Assembly (NCBI RefSeq): GCF_009755885.1
Contig: NZ_VYIX01000002.1
Span: 602,875-666,874, forward strand
DNA: 64,000 bases
Direction: 5' to 3'
Source: Brachyspira sp. SAP_772
Lineage (GTDB): Bacteria; Spirochaetota; Brachyspiria; Brachyspirales; Brachyspiraceae
The translations under genes were made by a program, and so were the position numbers. Shown one piece after another: positions 26,182 to 35,076 of the stretch. Under the pieces are notes generated by a model, which saw nothing but the letters and a program-made list of their open reading frames with translations, had not been told where the DNA came from and searched no databases. Within the stretch, counting starts at the first letter, position 1, and every line of letters starts with the position of its first letter.

Positions 26182-27549
26182 TTAATTATTTTCTCCATAC
26201 CAATCCACATTGCGTGTAAAGTACATAGCAAGAGCAATAACTGCAAATAGTCCTAATGTGCCCATGAGCAATGCATAGTCGGTTAATTGTAATATTCCAA
26301 ACAAGAATATATAAACCAAAGCTTCTACTATAGCCATAGAAATAGTGTATTTTGGAGATTTGATAATATATCCTATATAAATAGAAGTTAAAGCTGTAAC
26401 CATCAATGCACTTATAAAATAGCTAACATTAAAGTTAATATGTTCAGATATTGCTAAAAGCAGAAGATAAAATATTGCATTAGCTATGCCTATGAGTATA
26501 TATTGTACTGGGTGTATACGTTTTTTTGAAAGCACTTCGCATAAAAATAACACAAAAAACGGAATAAATATAAATAATATAGCATATTTTACGCTTCTTG
26601 AAGTTTTTTGATAGTTATCATTGAGGAGTAAAAAAGATACTAAAACATTATTAGACTCTTGATTGCTGGTATAATATTGGTTATTGTCTATATTATTTAA
26701 TCTATTAGCATTTTCATCACTAGTCCAATATTTTGTAAATGAGGTATTAAAACTTGCTATATTCCACTCAGCATTAAAACCGTTATTATTAACTTCTCTT
26801 TTTGTTGGTAAAAATCCACCTGTAAAACTAGGGTCTTTCCATTTTGAAGATATTTTAAAAGTGTTTTCAGAAGCTAATGGTGTTATTATGAGAGAGTTCC
26901 CGCCTTGAATGTCCATTGTAATATTAAAATCAAAACCGTTTAATATATTATCTCTTGAAATAGTGTACAAAAACTTGTTATTAAACATATTCAAATCTAT
27001 ATTAATATTCTTCTCATAATATTTAATTTCTTCATTATTATTAATTAATATATTAGGAAGTTTCATAAGATTTTTTTTGTTTCCTATGCCCAATATAATC
27101 ATAGCTTCATCATAAAGTATAATAGTATTGTTTTCATCTAGATTATATATTTCATCATTATATTTATCGAACCTTCCTATAATATTTAACTTAGTATTAA
27201 AAATAGGAGCTTTAAAAATACCTCTGCTTAAACTTGTAACTTCAACATCAGCAGTAACATTATATTCATTAGGCATATAAAAAATATATTTTCTTGTGTA
27301 GCCTATTTCTTTAGTGTCGCTGTCAATAAACTTTTCTAAATATGGTATAGCAATAACTACCCCCTGTATATTTGCACTGTCTCCCACAGGCTCTATTATA
27401 GAAGAGATTGCCTCATTTTGATAACGAATCCTATCTTTTACAACGCTATTTATAAAAGTCATAGGTATTAAAAGCAATAGTCCTAATACCACTATTATTA
27501 TTATTTTGAATCCTAAAGTTTTAGTTACTTCATTTATGTTTTTTATCAT
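26182..27549 (-). CDS. creD: CreD-family inner-membrane protein
   Basis: 455 residues. One N-terminal membrane helix (about 15-35) is followed by a periplasmic domain of about 270 residues and a C-terminal bundle of about six helices. The most conserved segment, KRIHPVQYILIGIANAIFYL with LAISEHINF just after, matches CreD (formerly Cet, colicin E2 tolerance). CreD is an inner-membrane protein of unclear biochemical role; in E. coli it is induced by the CreBC two-component system. No creB or creC is adjacent. A lone gene with a repeat at its 3' end. Confidence 0.9.
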   Translation of the reverse strand: MIKNINEVTKTLGFKIIIIVVLGLLLLIPMTFINSVVKDRIRYQNEAISSIIEPVGDSANIQGVVIAIPYLEKFIDSDTKEIGYTRKYIFYMPNEYNVTADVEVTSLSRGIFKAPIFNTKLNIIGRFDKYNDEIYNLDENNTIILYDEAMIILGIGNKKNLMKLPNILINNNEEIKYYEKNINIDLNMFNNKFLYTISRDNILNGFDFNITMDIQGGNSLIITPLASENTFKISSKWKDPSFTGGFLPTKREVNNNGFNAEWNIASFNTSFTKYWTSDENANRLNNIDNNQYYTSNQESNNVLVSFLLLNDNYQKTSRSVKYAILFIFIPFFVLFLCEVLSKKRIHPVQYILIGIANAIFYLLLLAISEHINFNVSYFISALMVTALTSIYIGYIIKSPKYTISMAIVEALVYIFLFGILQLTDYALLMGTLGLFAVIALAMYFTRNVDWYGENN

Positions 27550-27754
27550 TTTCCATCTAAAACAATGTATATTTAAGTATTATAACTTTATTAAATTAAT
27601 AATGTAAAATATATTTGTATTTTTATAGAGAGTTATTTGATTTTTTTGTATATTATAATATAATAAAGAAATTATTATATTATATTATTATTTTGTTAGT
27701 ATAATCATACCTAAAAATAATTTTTTGAATCATATAATAAAATTGGATTTTAAA

Positions 27755-28555
27755 ATGATTAAGGAAAAATTAGATAAAATTAATAAAATCGTATGGTTCA
27801 TACCATTTAGAGGATTAAGAAATAAGATTAGAGAAAAATTAATAAAACCAGAACAAATAAAATGGATTAATGAATGTATAGAAAAATATAATAGACTAAA
27901 TAAATCAGGAAGATTTCCAATAAAAAAAGAAAATAATTTTCATATATTTGGAGAAAATATAGCAAATATTGAGTTTGATTCACATTACTTATATCATCCT
28001 GCCTGGGCTGCAAGATGTCTTAAAGAAATAAATCCTAAAAAACATATAGATATATCTTCTATCACTTATTTTAGTACAATTGCTTCAGGATTTGTACCAA
28101 TAGATTTTTATGAATACAGACCGCCGCAAATTTATAATTTAAAAGGATTTACTCCTTGTTCATGTGATATAAAAAAACTTCCATTTGAAGATAATAGTAT
28201 AGAATCTATATCATGTATGCATGCAATAGAGCATATAGGTTTAGGCAGATATGGAGATGAAGTTGATCCTGATGGAGATATAAAAGGAATAAATGAGCTA
28301 AAGAGAGTAACTAAAAATAACGGTCATATACTTTTTGTTGTTCCTGTGGGTAAACCAAGAGTACAATTTAATGCTCACAGAATATATTCTTATGATATGG
28401 TAGTGGAATATTTTCAAGGTTGTAAATTAATTAATTATTCTTTAATACCTGATAATTCTGTAAAAGATAGTATTGGTATAATAAATAATGCTACAAAAGA
28501 ATTAACAGATAAACAAAAATACGGATGCGGTTGTTTTTGGTTTCAAAAAATATAG
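27755..28555 (+). CDS. DUF268 methyltransferase-like protein
   Basis: About 266 residues. The DUF268 family has a Rossmann-like methyltransferase shape: HIDISSITYFSTIASGF, the segment KGFTPCSCDIKKLPFEDNSI, and ISCMHAIEHIGLGRYGDEVD, ending with NAHRIYSYDMV. It is often found in surface-polysaccharide loci. I prefer the ATG at 27755; an in-frame TTG at 27725 would add 10 residues, and neither has a clear ribosome site. No sugar-synthesis partner is adjacent here, but a glycosyltransferase lies 4.5 kb away. Confidence 0.75.
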   Translation: MIKEKLDKINKIVWFIPFRGLRNKIREKLIKPEQIKWINECIEKYNRLNKSGRFPIKKENNFHIFGENIANIEFDSHYLYHPAWAARCLKEINPKKHIDISSITYFSTIASGFVPIDFYEYRPPQIYNLKGFTPCSCDIKKLPFEDNSIESISCMHAIEHIGLGRYGDEVDPDGDIKGINELKRVTKNNGHILFVVPVGKPRVQFNAHRIYSYDMVVEYFQGCKLINYSLIPDNSVKDSIGIINNATKELTDKQKYGCGCFWFQKI

Positions 28556-29357
28556 TTTTGTCATAATGATATTATTCTTTAACTATAATTATGATATATG
28601 AAAAATATATTAAACTTATTTCAAAACTAAATTAATAAATATTTATAAAATAAAGTAATACCAATATTTGAGATAAAAAAATGCAGTCTTTTTGGTTCGG
28701 CCATACCTGAAGATACTTCCTTCGGTCGCTCTGAAGGACTCCTTTCAGTCGCAAAAGAATTGGGGGGCTACACTAGGGGTACGCTTCGCAGTGGGGTAGT
28801 CCCCACAAATAAAAAACTTAAAAATATTTTCTGGTAAACTAAAATCGATATATTCTAAAATAATTATATTTTGTTACATGATTTTTTTATTCAACTTTTT
28901 CCCTCGTACGAGCTGTACCACCTTGCCGCACGGTAATGCTATGCTTTAATTATAACTTTTTAGTCGTGCGGGGGAGTGCCTTTTAATGTACAATTAAATT
29001 ATGAAATTTATAATAGAAATGCAGTTCTTTTGCTTCTTTTATACCAATAAAAGAAGTGGGGGTGCGGGGGCTAGCCCCCGAGAATAAAAAAACATACAAA
29101 TATTTTTTGACAAACTAAAATCAATATATTCTAAAATAATTATATTTTGATTTTATTCAACTTTTTCCTGCCTTCGCACCCACAGGTACTTCCTTAGGTC
29201 GCTGTGCGGGCTTCATCAAAGAACCAAAAAGTGCAAGTACTTTGGCTTTATACTTTATAAATATTTATAAAAGAAGTATACCAATGTTTTAGCTAAAAAA
29301 TGCAGCCTTTTTGTTTTTTTGGGTTATGCCTAAAGGTGCTTCCTTCATTTGCTAACT
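28556..29357 (+). repeat. Repeat block 1: A-type, C-type, A-B composite and truncated A
   Basis: Gene-free 800 bp. Contents: A-type copy with an enlarged interior (28681-28810); CCGCACG element of C type (28908-29015; stem 28926-28932 with 28975-28981); complete A-B composite (A 29019-29090, B 29158-29235); truncated A (29300-29357) running into the stop of the next gene. A spacing of about 280-340 bp between successive TGCAG starts suggests repeated unit insertion or amplification. Confidence 0.82.
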
Positions 29358-31070
29358 TTATACTTCTTTTCTTACAATGCTTTCATTATTATTTATTATT
29401 GATATGCAATGATTTTTTACTTTTTTTGATTTTGCTGTATCTAGAACTTTGAAAACAAAATCAAATTTATTATCTATCAAATCTTTTAACTCATCACTGA
29501 AAATATAATCAATAAATGATATAGTACCTTGAATATTTGCTGTTATAGAAGTAATAAATGATTTATCTTCTATAATAGATTTCGTTTCTTCTACATTATT
29601 TTTTATAAGTGTGATAATATCCTCTTTTAATTCTAATAATGATAAATAAATATCTTTTAATTGCACTTTTTTATCATTAACTAATTTTTCTTTAATCAAT
29701 AAAATATCTCTGTTATAGAATGTTTTCTGAATAGAAGTATAAATATAAATTTTGCCGTTTATTCCATAATACTTTAATAATTTAGTAGTAATTTCTGATG
29801 CTTCATCATTGATACCGTCAAAAGACATTATAGCTGATAAATAATGACTATAATTATCATCATAGTAACGGTTTTCTTTTATATATTTAATGCTTTTAGA
29901 AATTATATCATCAAAACTTTTAATAGGTATAACCAGTTCTAATGACTTCACACATCTTTCTTTTAACTTTGCTACAATATAATCAGCATCAATATTATAT
30001 TTATTATCACCGCTTGCAAGCATAATTGATGAAAGCATAGCATAAAGTATATTATACTCATGATATAAATGTTCCAATTTTGACTTTTCTATTATCTCAT
30101 AAAGTTTATAAAAAGTTTCTTTGTCTTCATCATATAATTCTTTTGCTTCAAATATAAGTCCTGAAATAAAAAGAGCATTGTTATTAAGTATTGTGCTTAA
30201 TAAAATACATTCTTTAGGAAAAGAGCATGTTTCTAAATATGCAGGTATAAGTTTATTTGTGTAGTAATAATATTGTTTGTTTGCTAATCCTTTAAATAAT
30301 CTTTTATACAATTTTACTGCTTTTCTCATTTCAAGTTCTATATTTGCAAGAAAATAAATCATATTATTATCTTTATTTAAAATATTAATTAATCTTTTGT
30401 AAACTTCTTCATCTTTATCAGCTATAGTAAAAAGTAGTGCAGTAGTTTCTTCATAATTAATTTTTAGAGAGTCTATATAATTTAATAATGGTTTAATGAG
30501 TTTTTTATTATCATCTCTATTTATGAGGTATACCAAAATAGTTAATAATAAATGAGGTTCTTTTTTTAATAATATTTCATTGTTATTTTTTACTTTTTCT
30601 AAGTATTGATTAAAGTCTTTAGGTATATAATTTTCTAATTCTAAAAAACAATAAAAATAATATACTTGTATTTGTATGTATTTAAGTCCATCATTATTAT
30701 ATAAATGCACCTTAGCATATTTTGTATTATATATATATCTTTTAAATGTATTATTACAACTTTCTATTAATGCTTTTTCTAAATCTTCACCAACGCATAA
30801 CCTTAAAATTATATTGGCAGTGTCGCCTTTGTATATATCTTTAATTATAGTTGCAGCGTATCTTGATATAGCTTTTTTATCTTTTTTTGAAGTATTTTCA
30901 TCAAAATAAAATTTGAAAATTTCTTCAGCATCATAGCTATAATAATTTTGTAAAATAGGACAGCTATCTGTTCTTCCGTAAAAATAATCAAGGGATGCAT
31001 TTTTATTGTTTTTATATTGGAATATTCTTTCAAACTTATTTTTTATTTGTTCTTCATTATTATTTTCCAT
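29358..31070 (-). CDS. Unrecognised helical protein, 570 residues
   Basis: I do not recognise this family. It has no signal peptide or membrane segment and is rich in Lys, Tyr, Ile and Asn. The predicted all-helical character, with repeated 35-45-residue blocks (for instance KRLFKGLANKQYYY, then EAKELYDEDKETFYKLYEII), suggests a solenoid repeat protein of HEAT/TPR type. The 3' end abuts a truncated repeat element, so the C-terminus (NNNESIVRKEV) may be shortened relative to an ancestral gene. The start ATG has only a weak G-rich upstream site. It sits among repeat blocks and TPR genes in the accessory part of the window. Confidence 0.7.
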   Translation of the reverse strand: MENNNEEQIKNKFERIFQYKNNKNASLDYFYGRTDSCPILQNYYSYDAEEIFKFYFDENTSKKDKKAISRYAATIIKDIYKGDTANIILRLCVGEDLEKALIESCNNTFKRYIYNTKYAKVHLYNNDGLKYIQIQVYYFYCFLELENYIPKDFNQYLEKVKNNNEILLKKEPHLLLTILVYLINRDDNKKLIKPLLNYIDSLKINYEETTALLFTIADKDEEVYKRLINILNKDNNMIYFLANIELEMRKAVKLYKRLFKGLANKQYYYYTNKLIPAYLETCSFPKECILLSTILNNNALFISGLIFEAKELYDEDKETFYKLYEIIEKSKLEHLYHEYNILYAMLSSIMLASGDNKYNIDADYIVAKLKERCVKSLELVIPIKSFDDIISKSIKYIKENRYYDDNYSHYLSAIMSFDGINDEASEITTKLLKYYGINGKIYIYTSIQKTFYNRDILLIKEKLVNDKKVQLKDIYLSLLELKEDIITLIKNNVEETKSIIEDKSFITSITANIQGTISFIDYIFSDELKDLIDNKFDFVFKVLDTAKSKKVKNHCISIINNNESIVRKEV

Positions 31071-31958
31071 ATATCCCCCATCGACGGTATTTTTATACAG
31101 TATAATTAAATTTTTTTATTCTGTCAAATTTTTATTACTGTTGCTATGTTCGCCTTCGCACCCATACCTAAAGGTACTTCTTTCACTCGCTCTGTGGACT
31201 TCGTCAAAGAACCAAAAAATGCAAATATTTAACTTTTATATATAGGAAATATATTAAATAATACCATATATTTTTATATATACTTCATAAAAATGCAGTT
31301 CTTTTGCTTCTTTTATACCAATAAAAGAAGTAGGGGCGTGGGGACTAGTCCCCACAAATAAAAACTTAAATATTATAAAATAACTATATTTTGTTATATT
31401 TTCATTCAACTTTTCCCGTAGCAAAAAGTTTTTGCCCTTCGGGCACGCTTCGCGAAAGTACAAGTATAAAGTTAATACAAAATCATAATAATTTTATATG
31501 TAAGATAAATCATTGAATTTAATTAGACCTAAAGGGGGACTTCATAAAATACAGCCTTTTTGCTTCTTTGTGGCACGCCGCAAGGGCACTTCCTTCGGTC
31601 GCAAAAGAAGTGGGGGTGCGGGGGCTAGCCACCGATAACAATAAAAAAATAAATTTTAACAAACTTAAAAATTTTTAGTGCATATTAAAATAATAATTTT
31701 ATATCAACTTTTTTGTCGCTCAAAAAAGTTGCAAAAAACACAAGTACTATAGCTTTGTATTTTTTAAATATGTATTAAGTATAAAATAATGTTTGCATTT
31801 TTGGATATGCTTAAAAGCTAATTTTTTAATGCAGTTCTTTTGCTTCTTTTATACCAATACCGAGTAGGTGCCTATCGGCAAAAGAAGTAGGGGCGTGTAC
31901 CCTAGGGCACGCTTCGCAGGGGGCAAAGCCACCACAAACAAAAAACTTAAAATATATT
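31071..31958 (+). repeat. Repeat block 2: B, then three A units with variable right halves
   Basis: Gene-free 890 bp. B-type at 31150-31223; A at 31293-31365 with a B-like right half at 31407-31464; A at 31549-31640 followed by a perfect 10-bp hairpin CAACTTTTTT/AAAAAAGTTG at 31705-31731; A at 31829-31940 with an extended inner hairpin. TGCAG-type starts are 256 and 280 bp apart. Small open frames here are products of the repeats and lack ribosome sites. Confidence 0.82.
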
Positions 31959-32999
31959 TTAATAATCTATATTATTATTTTTTAAGAACTCTATGGCAGG
32001 CTCTATATTTTCAGCGGCTAATTCTTTCATATTATCCATAATTGCATTCATTTCATATCCATCATTCTTTTCTAAAGCTATTTCATAAGATTTATTAAAA
32101 TACTCTAATGCTTCACTATTCAATTTATTATAATTTTCTATATTGTTTTTTTCTTTTAAAGCCAATCTTGATTTCACTTCTCCTATATTATTAGGAGGAA
32201 GGGCAAGTTCAGAATTTATTTCTAATGCTTTATATAAATTTTCTAATGCCTTGTCATATTCTTTTAATTTTACATAACAGCTTCCCAAATTATTAAAAGC
32301 ATATTCATGTTCTTTATTTAATTTCACAGTCATTTCATAATCTTTAGAAGCTTCTTCATAATTGTCTAATGCCTCATTAGCAAGACCCCTATTATAATAT
32401 GTTTCATAATAATTAGGATTTAATTCTATAGACTTATCAAAATCTTTTACAGCCTCTTCATACAAAGATAAATCAAGTTCAGCAATCCCTTTATCATAAT
32501 ATATTTTATAATTATCCGCGTCTAATTCTATAGCCTTTTTATAATCACTAATAGATTCTTTTATTAATCCTGCATTATATTTGGCAATAGCTCTTTCACA
32601 ATAACATTCATATCCAAGTTTTATCGCCTTAGTATAATTTTTTATGGCTTCATCATAGTTTTCTGACCTTTCATTTAAAGTGCCTCTCAAATTATATAAA
32701 TAAGCTTTATCAGAATCTGACTTTGCATTATATAAAACTTTATCAAAATCTTTCATTGCCTCATCATATAAATTCAAATTAATCTTTGCCATAGCTATTT
32801 TATAATAAGCCTCTATATAATCACTATCTAATTCCAAAACTTTATTATAATCTTCAATAGCTTCTTCATAAAGTTCTAAATCAGATTTATTATAAATATC
32901 AATCATCTTTTGCAAGTTGTAAATAGCTTCTTCGTATCTTTCTTCTATAAAAGCATTTTTACCTAATTTAAATAATTGCTGTATTTCTTTTTCTATCAT
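31959..32999 (-). CDS. TPR-repeat protein
   Basis: 346 residues made almost wholly of tetratricopeptide repeats of 34 residues: AIEDYNKVLELDSDYIEAYY, AVKDFDKSIELNPNYYETYY, KALENLYKALEINSEL and similar phrases, about eight to nine copies. No signal peptide, so a cytoplasmic scaffold or adaptor. A good AGGA ribosome site lies before the ATG. It is flanked on both sides by hairpin-repeat blocks. Brachyspira genomes hold many such TPR genes; no specific role can be stated. Confidence 0.88.
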   Translation of the reverse strand: MIEKEIQQLFKLGKNAFIEERYEEAIYNLQKMIDIYNKSDLELYEEAIEDYNKVLELDSDYIEAYYKIAMAKINLNLYDEAMKDFDKVLYNAKSDSDKAYLYNLRGTLNERSENYDEAIKNYTKAIKLGYECYCERAIAKYNAGLIKESISDYKKAIELDADNYKIYYDKGIAELDLSLYEEAVKDFDKSIELNPNYYETYYNRGLANEALDNYEEASKDYEMTVKLNKEHEYAFNNLGSCYVKLKEYDKALENLYKALEINSELALPPNNIGEVKSRLALKEKNNIENYNKLNSEALEYFNKSYEIALEKNDGYEMNAIMDNMKELAAENIEPAIEFLKNNNIDY

Positions 33000-33714
33000 T
33001 TATTTATCCTGAGTAGAAATTTAGAATTCAAATATTAAAATATTTTTATAATTTTTCAATTAAATTGAGGCTTTGCCTTATAAAAATGCAATATATTTAT
33101 AAGCCAAAGCCATGCAAATAATAAAAATAAAGAAAGTTAAAAATTTGCAGTATATAGTAAAACAATTATTCTATATTAATTTTTTGTTGTTCTTTTTCCC
33201 GCGTACGAGCTGTACCACCTTGCCGCACGGTAATGCTATGCTTTAATTATAACTTCTTAGTCGTGCGGGGGAGTGCATTTTAATGTACAATTAAATTATA
33301 AAAATTATAATAAAAATGCAGTTATTTTGGTTCTTTTATACCAATAAAAGAAGTAGGGGTTTGGGGACCAGTCCCCAAAATATAAAAACAAAAATTGATA
33401 AATTAAAAGTTTTCAAATATATAATAAGTTTTTTTGTCAACTTTTTCCCGCCTTCGCACCATAGGCACTTCCTTCGGTCGCCCTGAAGGACTCCTTTCAG
33501 TCGTGGTGCGGACTTCGTCAAAGAACCAAAAAGTGCAAATGTTATAGCTTTATATGTTTGGAATATATAAAGCTAAAATAATATTTATATTTTTTATATA
33601 TAAAAAAATATACTTCATTAAATGCAGTTATTTTGGTTCTTTTATACCAATAAAAGAACTGGGGGTGCGGGGGCTAGTCCCCGCAAATAAAAAAACATAA
33701 AAAATATTATTAAT
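33000..33714 (+). repeat. Repeat block 3: C-type, complete A-B composite, solo A
   Basis: C-type element 33186-33305 (stem 33223-33229 with 33262-33268), nearly identical over about 100 bp to 28915-29015. Complete A-B composite 33316-33538: left end TGCAGTTATTTTGGTTCTTT, right end AAAGAACCAAAAAGTGCA, internal hairpins and a CGCACCA/TGGTGCG stem. A solo A copy lies at 33622-33690, just upstream of the alcohol dehydrogenase promoter. Confidence 0.85.
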
Positions 33715-33743
33715 TTGATTTAAATACGGCACAGTTGTATAAT
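33715..33743 (+). promoter_or_regulatory. Putative promoter of the alcohol dehydrogenase gene
   Basis: TTGATT (33715-33720) and TATAAT (33738-33743) with 17-bp spacing, about 36 bases before the ATG and right after a repeat element. Confidence 0.6.
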
Positions 33744-33778
33744 TTAAATCATTCATTATTATTAATAGGAGCTATATT

Positions 33779-34939
33779 ATGAATTTTAATTTTTATATGC
33801 CAAGTAAAGTAATATTTGGTACAGGTTCTCTGAATAAACTACATGAACAAAAACTTCCGGGCAAAAAAGCATTAATTGTTACAGGCGGTACTTCTATAAA
33901 GAAATATGGTTATTTAAATAGATTAGAAGAAGAATTAAAAAAAGCAAATGTAAGCTATGTTTTATTTGACAAAATTTTACCAAACCCTATAAAAGACCAT
34001 GTAATGGAAGGAGCTGCTTTAGCAAAAAAAGAAAATTGTGATTTTGTAATAGGTATAGGCGGTGGAAGCAGTATTGACTCATCAAAATCTATTGCTGTAA
34101 TGGCGGCAAATGACGGAGATTATTGGGATTATATATTTGGCGGTACTGGTAAAGGTAAAGCAATACCTAATGACCCTCTTCCAGTGGTAGCAATAACAAC
34201 AACTGCAGGCACAGGTACAGAAGCTGACCCTTGGACTGTTATCACTAACGGCAATGAAAAAATAGGTTTCGGTTATGAGAAAACTTATCCTTATCTTTCT
34301 ATAGTAGACCCTGAGCTTATGAAAACAGTTCCTCCTAAACTCACTGCTTATCAAGGTTTTGATGCATTATTCCATAGCACTGAGGGTTATATTAACAAAA
34401 TTGCAACAGATATGAGCGATTTGTTTGCATTAAAAGCAATAGAGCTTATAGGAAAGAGTTTGGCTGATGCTGTTAAAGACGGAAACAACATGAAAGCAAG
34501 AGAAGATGTTGCTATGGCTAATACTTTATCTGGAATAGTGGAAAGTACTTCAAGCTGTACATCAGAACACTCTATGGAGCATGCTTTAAGTGCTTATTAT
34601 CCAAAACTAGAGCATGGTGCGGGTCTTATTATAATAAGTAGAGAATATTACACTACAATAGCAAATGCTCATGATTGCGATGAAAAAATGATTGATATGG
34701 CTAAGGCTTTAGGTAAAAAAGATGCTGCTAAGGCTATGGATTTTGTAGAAGCTTTGGTTGATTTACAGAAGGCTTGCGGTGTAGATAATCTAAAACTTTC
34801 CGATTATGGTATTACTAAAGAAGATTTGCCAAAAATAGCTAAGAATGCTAGATTTGCTATGGGCGGATTGTTTGAATGTGATCCTCATAACTTTACTGAT
34901 GAAGAAGTATTAACTATATTAGAAAAATCTTATAGATAA
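33779..34939 (+). CDS. Iron-containing alcohol dehydrogenase
   Basis: Cytoplasmic group III alcohol dehydrogenase of 386 residues. The NAD(P)-binding loop reads GIGGGSSIDSSKSIAVM. The iron ligands are the Asp and first His of FDALFHSTEGYI and two further His in MEHALSAYYPKLEHGAG. It resembles butanol/lactaldehyde dehydrogenases and probably reduces an aldehyde to an alcohol during fermentation, regenerating NAD(P)+. It has its own promoter and terminator and a GGAG ribosome site, so is a monocistronic unit. The exact substrate is not decided by sequence. Confidence 0.93.
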   Translation: MNFNFYMPSKVIFGTGSLNKLHEQKLPGKKALIVTGGTSIKKYGYLNRLEEELKKANVSYVLFDKILPNPIKDHVMEGAALAKKENCDFVIGIGGGSSIDSSKSIAVMAANDGDYWDYIFGGTGKGKAIPNDPLPVVAITTTAGTGTEADPWTVITNGNEKIGFGYEKTYPYLSIVDPELMKTVPPKLTAYQGFDALFHSTEGYINKIATDMSDLFALKAIELIGKSLADAVKDGNNMKAREDVAMANTLSGIVESTSSCTSEHSMEHALSAYYPKLEHGAGLIIISREYYTTIANAHDCDEKMIDMAKALGKKDAAKAMDFVEALVDLQKACGVDNLKLSDYGITKEDLPKIAKNARFAMGGLFECDPHNFTDEEVLTILEKSYR

Positions 34940-34961
34940 TATTTTTTATTAAAAAACATTT

Positions 34962-35004
34962 AAAAGCTATAGTATTACATTCATTTTAATGCTATAGCTT
35001 TTTT
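34962..35004 (+). terminator. Intrinsic terminator of the alcohol dehydrogenase gene
   Basis: A 16-bp stem (34962-34977 with 34987-35002, one G-U pair) ends in a T-run. It is among the strongest terminators in the window. Confidence 0.88.
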
Positions 35005-35076
35005 ATTATATTCTTTTATAATGGTTTTTATTTTATAATATACAATGCAAGATAGATATTATATTAGGAGTTGTTT

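Noticed and set aside
27725-27754. TTG start for the DUF268 gene
   Set aside because: No ribosome site; an ATG ten codons later is at least as likely.
31254-31463. 69-codon minus-strand frame across an A-type repeat
   Set aside because: The protein is a translation of the hairpin repeat; similar frames appear in other copies and lack ribosome sites.
33336-33521. 61-codon minus-strand frame across the A-B composite
   Set aside because: Same reason: repeat-derived, no start signals.
28556-33778. CRISPR array
   Set aside because: Repeats are spaced 250-340 bp apart, vary in sequence, and no short constant repeats with equal spacers or cas genes are present.
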